Shown here: positions 47,035-56,509 of the stretch, piece after piece
Numbering within the stretch: the first letter of the stretch is position 1
Layout: every line of letters begins with the position of its first letter
DNA from: Leptodactylus fallax
Taxonomy: Eukaryota; Chordata; Amphibia; Anura; Leptodactylidae
Reading direction: 5' to 3'
DNA length: 64,000 nt
Assembly (NCBI GenBank): GCA_947044405.1
Contig: CAMRHE010000156.1
Location: forward strand, 1,593,001-1,657,000
The notes under the pieces: generated by a model
The model's database searches: none
Seen by the model: the letters and a program-made list of their open reading frames with translations, nothing else
What the model was told of the DNA's origin: nothing
Translations under genes and position numbers: made by a program

Positions 47035-48068
47035 GGCTGAGGTCCTACGTTGTGGAAACGCAGCTTTTTTTTGCTGCACATTTTGTTGCAGTTTTTTGAG
47101 CTATCTACTTTTATAATGACCACGCCCCTTTAAAAGGCTACTCCCATCCTTGCTGTGATCTGCCATTCATGAATCACCCTGTGAAGGGCTCTCCCAAGTT
47201 GATGTCTCTGTACCCAGTTAATTTTTATATACTGTAGACACACTGGTGGCGAGGTGTCCCCGTCCCACACTCAATTCTTCCCACTTTTATGCAATGTGGC
47301 AAGCAAAGCGCAGAATTGGGCATATGTTATATCTTTGTCAGGACACATTTTCACCCCTCCGGCATAGAGTGACTGATAAATTCCCCCACTGTGCAGCTGA
47401 GATGACATCTAGATGCATTCTCAGGTCAAGTAGAGGGCTAGAGTAAAAAATTCAACTGTGCCAGAATCAGTGGAGCAGCAAAGACGCAAAAAGCTTCTGA
47501 AAGATTCTCTAAGTTGACAAACCACTAGATGACTGGGCACATATTGCTGTTTTCTGGAAACACATTCCCTTATGGATGTCAGACATTAAAATAAAGAAGA
47601 AAGAGTAGAGGGGGAGAAGCAGACAATGATGATGATGAGTATGTGGCATGGTGATTAAACTAGTTGTGGATGTAGCCTGGCTGCAAGAAAGACAATGGAG
47701 AGGAGGAATTTTTTTTTTTTTTTTTTGGTGAAGACAAGCGTACAGAAGTAGCAGAAAGGCTGTTCAGGAAATTAAGGGTTGTGATGGCAGAGAAGGAGGA
47801 ACACACTGAACCCTGACACATAGTGTCAGATGTAATATCCTGCTGTGAGATGAACTAGTTAAGTAATATAAAATTTCTTCTTCATTCCCAGGAGGCATTG
47901 CTAAGACCAAAAGTAGTGTTGCTGTTGCCATCCATATTCTTATTGCTAATTACAGTGTCATATGGCGTGGCAGCATCACATGTTTTCTCCCCCTCCTATA
48001 CCCCATCCCTGTCTTTTCCCAGACATTTTACTGCTTTTATTTTATTTTGGAAATAATTAACTGCAACC
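47035..48068. other. Serpin intron sequence; poly-T at 47710-47727
   Basis: A short CGCAGCTTTTTTTTGCTGC fragment at about 47058-47085 belongs to the same repeat as 52972-53480. No exon-like frame with splice sites was found. Confidence 0.4.
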
Positions 48069-48722
48069 TGTAATATCCTTGCCTGTTCAGGCTTTGGCAC
48101 CATCCTCCGGGCGCACGCTGCGGCGCAGGAGGCGTGCCCGGTTGTGATTCCTTCCTTTGGGTTTTTCTTGTATTGTCTGAACACTGTCCTATTCCCTCAC
48201 CTCCTTAATTGATTTTCCACCATGCCCTTCTCCTTCACCTTGCTTTCCCCCTGCTCCACTAAGAGCTAGCTTTAGTCCTACCTTTGTGATTGACAGCCTA
48301 TCCTCCTATCAAGTCTGGGGCGGGTTCTTTCTCCCTATTTATTGTTTGCTCACTTTCCCATTGGCGTCTGCTATTGCATTTCGCTTACTGGCTATACTCC
48401 TTGTTACCTGCTCTTCTGATTTTCTGACCACTGGCTTACCTTTGACTTCTCTTGGATTGTGATTTTGTACTGCATTGCTCGTTTGTTACCGACCCCTTGG
48501 CTAGCTGACCTCCCTTTGTTGTTGTGCGTCCTGTCTGCGTTCTGTGTTATCACTTATTATAAGGAGGGACTGTCGACTGGTTGCTGGCTGTCACCTAGGA
48601 CAGATTGGGCAAGTTAGCCAGGGACAGTTGGGGGGATTCAGCTTAGGGTCCACTGTCTTGTTGTGCCCCTCCCCCCTAAGTTCTCCAGCAGCTAGAATTG
48701 CTCCTCTAGTGATTCCCTTACA
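48069..48722 (+). repeat. 5' LTR of chromovirus
   Basis: 654 bp starting TGTAATATCCTTGCCTGTTC and ending CCCTTACA. It is 155 bp longer than the 3' LTR because of a block from about 48350 to 48507 that is absent there. Confidence 0.93.
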
Positions 48723-48768
48723 GAATAGCAGGCCATAAAAAAAAAAATTTTTACCCTTCTACTCTGGC

Positions 48769-49650
48769 ATGGCTTCTATTCAGGACCTTGTGACTCAAAT
48801 GGAGGGTTTGGCAGGTTTGGTGTCTGAGCTGGCCAATCAGGTACATGCTCTCACCCAGAATCAAGCTGAGGCCGCTGCTACACCACCTACTGTCATTTCC
48901 CTTCTCAGGGTTAAAATGTTACTCCCGGATAGGTTTTCAGGGGACCGAGGTAAATTTGAGACGTTCAGGGAATCATGTCTGTTGTATTTTCAGGTCAACC
49001 CTCATGCGTTGCAGTCTCAGATGGTGGGGGTGGTCATTTCTTTCTTACAGGGGGATCCACAGACTTGGGCCCTTAAACTCCCCCTGAGGCAGAGACAGAT
49101 CTGAACAGATCTGGAAAATTTTTTTAAGTCTTTGGGGGCCATTTATGCTGAGCCTGATCAAATTGGAGTTGCCGAGTCCCAACTTCTTACCCTCTGGCAA
49201 GGTGAACTATCCGCTGAAACTTATTGCTCTGAGTTTTGGAAGTTGAGTATAACAGCAGGTTGGTGCAACTCCGCTTTGAAAGCTCTTTTTAAACAGGGCT
49301 TGAATGATTCAGTGAAGGATGTCTGGGTAGGTCACCCTGATCCCCCTACCTTAGAAAAGGCCATGACCTTAGCCGTCCGCATTGACAGGAGACTCCAGGA
49401 CAGACTTAAAGTGAGGGTGGGGATTGGTCCCACTAAGTCTTCTGTCTATCCCTATCTTTCTGTTAAAAAATCTGTTTTTCCTTCTGTCACCCATGGAGAT
49501 GAGCCTATGCAGTTGGGAGCACTGGATACCAAGGCTAAACGAGAATATCGTCTCCGGAATCATCTCTGCCTGTATTGCGGCAAACCGGGTCATCTCATCC
49601 GAGACTGTTCCATCAAACCACGTACACCAGCAGAAAACTCCAGGGCCTGA
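48769..49650 (+). pseudogene. Chromovirus gag with one in-frame TGA
   Basis: The frame opens MASIQDLVTQMEGLAGLVSE, a short coiled-coil typical of Sushi-type gag, followed by a capsid-like region (LPDRFSGDRGKFETFRESC). A TGA at 49102-49104 interrupts it, and the same frame continues to 49650. The nucleocapsid end carries EPMQLG and the zinc knuckle CLYCGKPGHLIRDC (CX2CX4HX4C, about 49567-49608), which would bind element RNA. Gag would form the particle in which reverse transcription occurs. One nonsense mutation disables it. EPMQLG plus a single knuckle is characteristic of the chromovirus family from which vertebrate PEG10/RTL genes were domesticated. Confidence 0.9.
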
Positions 49651-50053
49651 GTGGTATTCGGAAGAACCACTCAGGCAGTCAGGTATCTTCCGAAAAATCT
49701 CACAAATTGATGTTACCTGTGTCTCTGTCCTTTGGGGGCAGATCTGTTTCTGGGCAGGCCCTAGTAGATTCTGGGGCTGCCACTAACTTTGTTAAATTTT
49801 CGTTTGTTTCCGCTTTACGTATTGAACTTGTATCATTAGATATGCCTCTGTTGGTTACTGGGGTGGATTTTACTCCACTGGCCAGGGGTAAAGTCCGTTT
49901 TAAAACCCCCTTACTCTCTTTGCAAGTGGGCTCAATACATACGGAGCTCATGAGTTTTTTTTTGTTATGGAGGATCTCTCGTTTGATATTATTTTAGGGC
50001 TTCCCTGACTAGACCTCCATAACCCTACCTTTGATTGGCCCAAAAAAGAGTTA
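49575..50053 (+). pseudogene. Chromovirus aspartic protease, frameshifted
   Basis: In a frame -1 relative to gag, the active-site motif ALVDSGAATNFV appears (Asp codon at 49767-49769), followed by a VGSIHTELM segment. After a run of nine T residues (49955-49963) the frame must change by one base to continue MEDLSFDIILGLP and then a TGA at 50006-50008, where family members have Trp. The protease would cut Gag-Pol. Overlap of gag and this frame at 49575-49650 suggests a natural -1 frameshift, but I could not identify a convincing slippery heptamer. Confidence 0.85.
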
Positions 50054-52294
50054 GTGAAATGGGGGAATCAGTGCTCCTCCCATTGTATTGCTTTGCATGC
50101 CTCCGATTGTCTCAGTGAGGAGACGCTTCTTCCTGAATTTCTATCTGATTTTCATGATGTTTTTGATGCTAAAGCTGCTGAAGTTTTACCGCCACATAGA
50201 CCTTACGATTGTGCGATTGAACTCCTTCCCGACTCCAAATACCCTAAGGGAAGGATCTTCAATCTTTCTGCTCCTGAACGTGAGGCTATGCGGGATTACA
50301 CTCAGGATAGTCTTCTTATAGGTCACATCTGTCCATCTCAGTCTCCCATGGGGGCTGGGTTCTTTTTTGTTAAAAAGAAAGATGGCGGACTGCAACCATG
50401 CATTGACTACCGAGAATTAAATAAAATTACGATTAAAAATCAGTACCCTCTTCCTCTGATCCCTGATCTTTTCAATCAGATTGTGGGTGCCCGCTGGTTT
50501 TCTAAAATTGACCTCCGTGGGGCATACAATCTGATCCGGATTAGAGAAGGAGATGAATGGAAAACTGCGTTCAACACCCCAGAAGGTCACTTTGAATATT
50601 TGGTAATGCCTTTCGGGTTGTGTAATGCACCCACAGTATTACAACATCTTGTTAACAATATCTTTAAAGACTTGCTCGGTCGTTATGTGGTTGTCTACCT
50701 GGATGATATTCTAGTGTTCTCTCCTGATTGGGCCACACATATTGAGCATATTAGGAGTGTTTTGCTACTGTTGCGTCAAAACTGTCTCTTTGCCAAACTG
50801 TCCAAATGCCTGTTCGGAGTCCAAAGGGTCACCTTCCTCGGTTACGTTATTACTCCCGATTCTTTTTGTATGGATCCACTAAAAGTCACGGCTATTAATA
50901 ACTGGGAACACCCCTCCAACCTTAAAGCCCTGCAACGTTTCTTGGGTTTCTCCAACTATTATCGAAAATTTATTAAGAATTTCTCTTCTATAGTGAAGCC
51001 ATTGACGGATCTCACAAAGAAAGGTGCCGATGTGACCAAATGGACTCCGGAAGCAGAACAGGCCTTTGTACATCTCAAGAAATGTTTTGTTGAGGATCCT
51101 GTATTAGTACCACCAGACTATGATCGCCCATTTATTATTGAGGTTGATGCCTCTGAAGTGGGGGTTGGTGCCGTGTTGTCTCAGGGCTCTGAAAATTTTA
51201 CGTGTTTGCAACCTGTGGCCTTCTTCTCAAGGAAATTCTCTCCTACGCAGCGCAACTATGACATTAGTAATCGAGAACTCCTAGCCATTAAATGGGCATT
51301 CGAGGAGTGGAGACATTTCCTCAAGGGGGCCAAACACCAGATCACAGTATTCACCGATCATAAGAACCTACTATATCTGGATAACGCTAAGCGACTGTCT
51401 CCTAGGCAGGCCCGCTGGGCGCTATTCTTCACGCGATTTAATTTTGTGGTGACTTATCGTCCAGGCTCTAAAAATGTACGGGCTGATGCCCTATCTCGCA
51501 GTTTTGGTCCCAGCGATGCCCCTAAGGATGTCCCAGATAAAATCTTGTCTCCTGGAGTGGTTCTCGCCATTATTACTCCTGATCTTGCTACTTTAGTGGT
51601 TAATTCACAAGATCTTGCTCCCAGTGGGAGTATTAGTATTAGTATTACAGTCTGGGCCCAGGCTCGTCTGAGCCTGGTTAAAGCCCAAGAATATCAAAAA
51701 TGGCAGGCAAATAAAAGACGCTTACCTAGCTCTGAATACAGAGTGGGAGATCGAGTCTGGCTGTCCACTAGGAATCTGCGTCTTAGAGTTCCTTTGGGGA
51801 AATTTGCACCACGTTACATTGGGCCCTATGTTATTTCTGAACTCATAAACCCAGTATCTTTTAAATTACAACTTCCAAGTTCTTTTCGTATCCACAACAT
51901 CTTCCAAAGATCATCCACAAAGTCGCTTTTGAAGAAGTATATCTCCCCTGTCCTTACTTCTTCCAGTCCACCTGTGCCGGTGGTGGTCCAAGGGGAACTA
52001 AAATATGAAGTAGAAAAAATTCTGGATTCCCGTCGGGTGCAGAATGCTGCTCAGTACCTCGTGCACTGGAAGGGTCATGGCCCGGAAGAGCGAACGTGGG
52101 TTTCTAGTAGGGACGTACATGCGCTACGTTTGATTAATCTCTTTAATCGCCAGAACTCTTCGAAACCTGGTCCATCTGGCGAGGGTCCAGAGGCCCCTCG
52201 TAAAAGGGGGGGTACTGTAACATCCTTGCCTGTTCAGGCTTTGGCACCATCCTCCGGGCGCACGCTGCGGCGCAGGAGGCGTGCCCGGTTGTGA
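50054..52294 (+). CDS. Chromovirus pol: RT, RNase H and chromodomain in one 746-codon frame, integrase core missing
   Basis: RT occupies about residues 60-300 with CIDYRELNKITIKNQYPLP, FSKIDLRGAYN, VMPFGLCNAP and catalytic YLDD at residues 215-218. The connection has FLGFSNYYRKFIKNFS. RNase H residues are visible: Asp364 in IEVDASEVGVGAVLS, Glu in NRELLAIKW, Asp435 in VFTDHKNLLYL. The frame then passes RADALSRSF and a linker (residues about 500-545), straight into RVGDRVWLSTRNL, a GPY/F-like segment and a chromodomain (about 650-692: EVEKILDSR...LVHWKGHGPEERTWV). The HHCC zinc finger and DDE core, some 300 residues in relatives, are absent, yet the frame stays open through the junction near 51600-51690. 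The initiating codon at 50054 is GTG; the true N-terminus lies in the preceding protease frame. RT and RNase H look intact, so it could prime copying but not integration. Confidence 0.92.
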   Translation: MKWGNQCSSHCIALHASDCLSEETLLPEFLSDFHDVFDAKAAEVLPPHRPYDCAIELLPDSKYPKGRIFNLSAPEREAMRDYTQDSLLIGHICPSQSPMGAGFFFVKKKDGGLQPCIDYRELNKITIKNQYPLPLIPDLFNQIVGARWFSKIDLRGAYNLIRIREGDEWKTAFNTPEGHFEYLVMPFGLCNAPTVLQHLVNNIFKDLLGRYVVVYLDDILVFSPDWATHIEHIRSVLLLLRQNCLFAKLSKCLFGVQRVTFLGYVITPDSFCMDPLKVTAINNWEHPSNLKALQRFLGFSNYYRKFIKNFSSIVKPLTDLTKKGADVTKWTPEAEQAFVHLKKCFVEDPVLVPPDYDRPFIIEVDASEVGVGAVLSQGSENFTCLQPVAFFSRKFSPTQRNYDISNRELLAIKWAFEEWRHFLKGAKHQITVFTDHKNLLYLDNAKRLSPRQARWALFFTRFNFVVTYRPGSKNVRADALSRSFGPSDAPKDVPDKILSPGVVLAIITPDLATLVVNSQDLAPSGSISISITVWAQARLSLVKAQEYQKWQANKRRLPSSEYRVGDRVWLSTRNLRLRVPLGKFAPRYIGPYVISELINPVSFKLQLPSSFRIHNIFQRSSTKSLLKKYISPVLTSSSPPVPVVVQGELKYEVEKILDSRRVQNAAQYLVHWKGHGPEERTWVSSRDVHALRLINLFNRQNSSKPGPSGEGPEAPRKRGGTVTSLPVQALAPSSGRTLRRRRRARL
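52204..52215 (+). promoter_or_regulatory. Polypurine tract
   Basis: AAAAGGGGGGG followed by TAC directly before the 3' LTR. This is the expected plus-strand primer; it overlaps the end of the pol frame, which runs on into the LTR. Confidence 0.85.
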
Positions 52295-52714
52295 TTCCTT
52301 CCTTTGGGTTTTTCTTGTATTGTCTGAACACTGTCCTATTTCCTCACCTCCTTAATTGATTTTCCACCACGCCCTTCTCCTTCACCTTGCTTTCCCCCTG
52401 CTCCACTAAGAGTTAACTTTAGTCCTACCTTTGTGATTGACAGCCTATCCTTCTATCAAGTCTGGGGCGGGTTCTTTCTCCCTATTTATTGTTTGACCTC
52501 CCTTTGTTGTTGTGCGTCCTGTCTGCGTTCTGTGTTATCACTTATTATAAGGAGGGACTGTCGACTGGTTGCTGGCTGTCGCCTAGGACAGATCGGGCAA
52601 GTTAGCCAGGGACAGTGGGGGGATTCAGCTTAGGGTCCACTGTCTTGTTGTGCCCCTCCCCCCTAAGTTCTCCAGCAGCTACTGGGGAATCGCTCCTCTA
52701 GTGATACCCTTACA
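52216..52714 (+). repeat. 3' LTR of chromovirus
   Basis: 499 bp, TGTAACATCC...CCCTTACA. Nearly identical to the 5' LTR apart from a 155-bp deletion after TTTATTGTTTG. Confidence 0.93.
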
Positions 52715-52925
52715 AAACCACTGCAATATGGTAAATTTAGTAATGAATACAATTTACAACTGGCAATATCACAGAAAATTAACTACACAACTGCGGTATG
52801 GTAATTTTGGAAATGAATGCAGTTTAAAAGTTGCAAACCACAGGAAATAATTAATTGCACCACTGCAATTAATTATAAATGCACCATACAACTTGTAGTG
52901 GCAATACCACAGGAAATAATGCAGA
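52715..52925 (+). repeat. Three diverged tandem units of about 70-85 bp
   Basis: CCACTGCAATATGGTAAATT, CAACTGCGGTATGGTAATTT and CCACTGCAATTAATTATAAAT begin successive units. Each ends near CACAGRAAATAAT. Confidence 0.6.
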
Positions 52926-52971
52926 AGATGATTTAAAAAAAAAATGTTTGGCGAAGAAAAGGGTTAGGGTC

Positions 52972-53480
52972 TAGCAAATCCCATCCACACATTGCGGAAA
53001 AATACATGCAGCAGACATGCTATGATTTCCAAAACTGTTGTGGTTTTAGAAATCGCAGCATGTCAATTATACCTATGGAAACGCTGGTGGTTTCCCTATA
53101 GATATAATGAAAGCAGAAAGCCTGCAGAGGAAATCTCTGCAGACATTTTGTGAAAAGTACTGCGGAAAAAAAAACACAATGTTTTTCCGCCGCAGTTTTT
53201 CCCACGGCACTTTTTTGCTGCGGCCCACTACATGGGGCCTTAGCTTTAAGCCGGGGGCCCCACTTGGCGTAAATGCGGAAAAAACCACAACGTTTTACAG
53301 TCACTGCAAATCCCATCCACACATTGCAGGAAATTACAGCATGGCAATTATACCTACAGAAATGCTGACGGTTTCCCTATAGGTATAATTGAAGAGGATA
53401 CAGAGGATACGTTGCTGCTGTGGTTTTTCCCGCAGTGCTTTTTTGCTGCGGTCCGCTCCATGAGGCCTAAGCCTTAAGTA
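52972..53480. repeat. Duplicated GCAAATCCCATCCACACATTGC repeat
   Basis: Two direct copies, about 52972-53260 and 53308-53480. Each has GCAAATCCCATCCACACATTGC, TGTCAATTATACCTA or GGCAATTATACCTA, GTGGTTTCCCTATAG and a CCGCAGT..TTTTGCTGCGG stem. Fragments at 45955 and 47058. Non-coding interspersed repeat. Confidence 0.7.
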
Positions 53481-53820
53481 GGCTTTCTTTAATTGGGCTC
53501 ACCTGGCAAACTAATTATCACAGGTGTTTGTGATTGATTTCATTATTGAATAATACATTAAATGAGTCTATAGTCCTTAATTAACAGTTTATTTTTTTAA
53601 TTAAGCATTTTATTGAAATTTACAGAAGGTGCAAAATAAAGGGTACATTTAACTCCTCACCATTTGAAATGATTGTGCGTAAAAATGACGGACAGGGAGT
53701 ACAGAGTTTTATACAGGAGTTTTATACAGGAGGCATCAGTGTTGTTTCTACTGATAACCACTTTGATGCCATGGATGTATACTAATATCATGACATATCT
53801 TAGTTGTTATAAACACTTAC
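53481..53820. other. Intron sequence; short Tc1-like relic
   Basis: GGGCTCACCTGGCAAACTAATTATCACAGG-like sequence near 53495-53535 resembles a Tc1 internal flank. No exon other than 53821-53976. Confidence 0.3.
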
Positions 53821-53976
53821 CTTTTTTATGACATCAAATGCATCTGGTAGAATGACATACATACACAGAGTTTTCATTTTTCCATATGGAAGTTCGATTA
53901 TACTTAACATTTCATTCTTTATTTCACTGATATTAAAATTACCCTCTACACTCAACTCTGTATATACTTTTTCATT
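53821..53976 (-). CDS. Serpin penultimate exon (156 bp)
   Basis: An internal exon with clean splice sites on the minus strand: acceptor TTCTTTTTAG (AG at 53977-53978) and donor GTAAGT (53815-53820). It is exactly 52 codons, phase 0 at both ends, and reads NEKVYTELSVEGNFNISEIK, then SIIELPYGKMKTLCMYVILP and DAFDVIKK. This corresponds to the serpin segment with the consensus 'LELPY.G..LSM.ILLPD', the central beta-sheet strands, and ends at the position where ov-serpins have their last intron (LKK|IEE). The next exon begins IQQ at 46473, consistent with phase 0. No lesion is visible here. Upstream exons (N-terminal helices) are not in the window or were not recognised. Serpins are extracellular or cytosolic protease inhibitors; clade B members lack a signal peptide. 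A clade assignment from two exons is tentative. Confidence 0.82.
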
Positions 53977-53978
53977 CT

Positions 53979-54620
53979 AAAAAGAACAGAAAGAAAAAGT
54001 GAAATGTACAGAATATTCACACACATGTTCTGTCTCTATATGTAAGCTATATCATAGATTTGTATAATGAAAATTTGTACAATATTCCAATACCCGTACA
54101 GTATTAATTCCTTGTTTGTCAAGGTCTCCACTTTCTGTACTTCATTGCCTACTTCTAAGGGATAAAAACCTCTCCTGTTCATGTGATGAACAAAACAGGA
54201 GCACAGGTAATTACATTTGCAGTATGTGTATGGGTGCTCCAACCTATGTGGACCACCAAAGGGGTCTCTGGTCGTCCACATATAGTTGGTTATAGCTTTT
54301 GCTTACAGTTGGGTCCTGTGTTCTTTTCATAGTTAGTGATATATTTTTGGTCATTGTGGTCATGTATGCTATTTGAATGCATGTTGTGGCACCGATTTTT
54401 GTGGGTGTACATGGATGCCCATTTTAACATTCTATGTTTTCGATTGTATGCAGCTTTGTTTATGTTTTTTTAACCTATAAAAGCACACATTTTCCATAAA
54501 GACATGTGCTTTTTCAGATTCTACAAAACACCTGAAAAATGCAAAAATAAATGCGTGTGTAAACCTAGCCTTACTGAAGAGCTGCGTACAGTTTTTAATT
54601 GCGTAATGAGCCGCAAAGCA
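53979..54620. other. Serpin intron or upstream sequence, no exon recognised
   Basis: I searched the minus strand for serpin motifs such as FKG.W and did not find them. Nothing else recognised. Confidence 0.4.
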
Positions 54621-54740
54621 CTGGGTGTTAATTATATTTTCATAGAATTTTTATATATTATTACTTTTGTCAGATTCAAGTTATTTCTGTGACCATTGTG
54701 GGTTTTTCTTTCATTAAACGAGGGGTACCAACAATTTTGT

Positions 54741-54745
<5 letters not shown>
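54621..54745. mobile_element. Solo Tc1-type terminal inverted repeat
   Basis: Minus strand TGGACAAAATTGTTGGTACC, CTCGTTTAATGAAAG, AAACCCACAATGGTCAC is the terminus type of a Tc1 family with 'TTGTTGGTACCC' ends. The (AT)n tract follows where the outer end should be. Confidence 0.5.

Positions 54746-54778
<33 letters not shown>
54746..54778. repeat. (AT)n microsatellite
   Basis: About 16 AT units directly before the Gmr1-like LTR. Confidence 0.97.
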
Positions 54779-54780
<2 letters not shown>

Positions 54781-55331
54781 TAAGCTGATGGCTGGAAAAG
54801 TATTGGAAGGGATGTAGATCTCACCCAGGTTGCTCAGATGGGTGAGATGAGGAAATCCAGAAAAGATTGCTTCTCAGCAGACAACTTTGTTTGCTGGGCA
54901 TTATTTAAGTGCCGTGCACTGGGCTGGATTTTTATGGAATGTCGGGTAGGTTGGTAGTGGGACCTGCCATTCCCATCCTCTCTAGTCCACACCTTGTGGA
55001 CGCTCCTGGAGAAACCCAGCTGACTGGGATTGTTCTCATCAAGGGGATATAAGAAGTCTGCTGGGAGAGCAGACTTTGGCAGAACTTGTCTGGAAAGCCA
55101 CAAGGAAGGTTGCACTACTGGAGACAAACCTGACTATCCAAACCTGTCTTATTGTAGGTGAGGTAACCACTTCTGTTAGTTATAGCCCAGACGGGCAGGT
55201 GTTTATTTTGTGTTTTTTTTTATGTTGCCTGTACCAAGGAGCGGTTTTGAGTGAATAAAAAACTCACCACTTGGACTAATCGCTTGGAGTCTGTGTTCAT
55301 GTCAGCCCACCCAGCACCCCAGATCCTGACA
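54779..55331 (+). repeat. 5' LTR of Gmr1-like element
   Basis: 553 bp with TGTAAGCTGATGG and GATCCTGACA ends. TATAAG at 55048-55053 and AATAAA at 55254-55259 give a standard U3-R-U5 layout. No second LTR in the window. Confidence 0.85.
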
Positions 55332-55333
55332 AT

Positions 55334-55349
55334 TGGTGGAGGATGCGGG
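55334..55349 (+). promoter_or_regulatory. Primer-binding-site-like sequence
   Basis: TGGTGGAGGATGCGGG begins two bases after the LTR. TGG matches the CCA tRNA end. The first eight bases are identical to the site at 45281-45294 of the myosin-carrying element. Confidence 0.65.
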
Positions 55350-55387
55350 CAGTCAGGAGTTGCTAGAGGCAACAACACGACAACTCC

Positions 55388-56509
55388 TTGCTGAAGAAAA
55401 AAAAAAAAAATAATTTTTTTTGTATGTCCTGGGTGAAGGCTGCCACCGACAGACAAGACCAGACCCGGAATATGGAAGAGCTACTGAAGCATCTGGTGCA
55501 GTCTAATGTACAGCAACAAGAAACCAACCGTTTGTTGATGGAGCAGCTAGCCATCATCAAAGAGACTGGTGTCACTAGTCCGCAGAGATCTCTGGAACAC
55601 AGAGATGTAAAACAGGCTGCGCAAAGAGCTTTGCAGAAAATGACCCCAGATGATGATGTAGAGGCCTACCTTACCATGTTTGAAAGGGTGGCTGAACGAG
55701 AGAGGCTGCCAGCTGCTGACTGGGCAGATGTCATTGCACCTTATCTGACAGGTGATCCCCAGAAGGCGTATTATGACCTCTGCCAATAGGATGTCAGAGA
55801 CTACGATAAGCTGAAAGCAGAAGTTCTTGCTCGGCTGGGAGTGACCACGGCTGTCCGTGCCTGGCGGGTGCATACATGGAGTTACCATTTGGACAAAACT
55901 GCCAGGTCCCAGATATACGATCTTATTCACCTGGTAAAGAAATGGCTGGAACCAGACACCTGTACCCCTGCACAGATTGTGGAGAAGGTGGTCCTAGACC
56001 GGTTTGTCAGATTTCTCCCTCCTGTGTTGCAGCGCTGGGTCGGACATGGAGACCCCAAAGATGCCAACCAACTTATCAGCCTCGTAGAAAGGTTCCTTGC
56101 GACTGAGGCTGAACTCCGCGAGGTCCCAACACCACGATCACCCCCTAGGAACACCAGGTGGAGGGCACCTCCCGGTAAGACTGTTGCATTTATTGAAGGC
56201 GGAGGGAAAAGAGTTTTAGAGGGGTCTCATGGGCGACCGACTGAAATGTCTCCCAAACATTCCACTAGGCCCAAACGGGACTCTCTGCTGGAGAAACCAG
56301 GCCTAGTACAGTGCTGGAGATGTCATGAGCGGGAACATATTGCTGCCCATTGCCCTCTCACCTCTGAGCCGATGGAGTGTGATGCTGGTTGGCGTCCATC
56401 CTTGTTCCCAGAACCTGTCTGTGCTGCGGCACCGGGTCTAGAGACTGAACCTCAGGTCTGCAATATTGTGGTGAATGGCTATCCTGTCCAGGCGTTGCTT
56501 GATTCTTGA
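55388..56509 (+). pseudogene. Gmr1-like gag with SCAN-like capsid region and zinc knuckle
   Basis: The frame probably starts at an ATG near 55424 (MSWVKAATDRQDQTRNMEEL); an earlier ATG at 55388 precedes a Lys/Asn homopolymer run. After a TAG at 55787-55789 it continues in frame. Codons 55841-56115 encode a helical domain (TTAVRAWRVHTWSY, WLEPDTCTPAQIVEKVVLDR, FLPPVLQRWVG, QLISLVERFL) whose spacing matches the SCAN domain of vertebrate zinc-finger proteins, in particular WL.P...T..QI.E..VL..F...LP..LQ.WV. A knuckle CWRCHEREHIAAHC (CX2CX4HX4C) follows near 56312-56353. The frame leads into the protease site ALLDS, where a TGA at 56507-56509 replaces the Gly of DSG. SCAN is thought to derive from Gmr1-type capsids, so the resemblance is expected and firm. 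Confidence 0.85.

Larger units (their letters stand above)
48069..52714 (+). mobile_element. Chromovirus-type Ty3/gypsy retrotransposon with integrase core deleted
   Basis: LTRs at 48069-48722 and 52216-52714 have TGTAA..TTACA ends. Flanks CAACC and AAACC match at 4 of 5 bases, consistent with a 5-bp duplication. The interior runs gag (48769), protease (49660-50010), RT and RNase H (50054 onward), then a short linker and a chromodomain. A polypurine tract AAAAGGGGGGG lies at 52204-52212, just before the 3' LTR. The element sits in the intron between the two visible serpin exons, opposite to the gene's orientation. Confidence 0.93.

Noticed and set aside
49600..49650. -1 frameshift slippery site between chromovirus gag and protease
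   Set aside because: The overlap exists, but I could not find a heptamer of the accepted X XXY YYZ form.
53979..54300. 81-codon minus-strand frame beside the serpin exon
   Set aside because: No similarity to serpin N-terminal exons and no splice sites in suitable phase.
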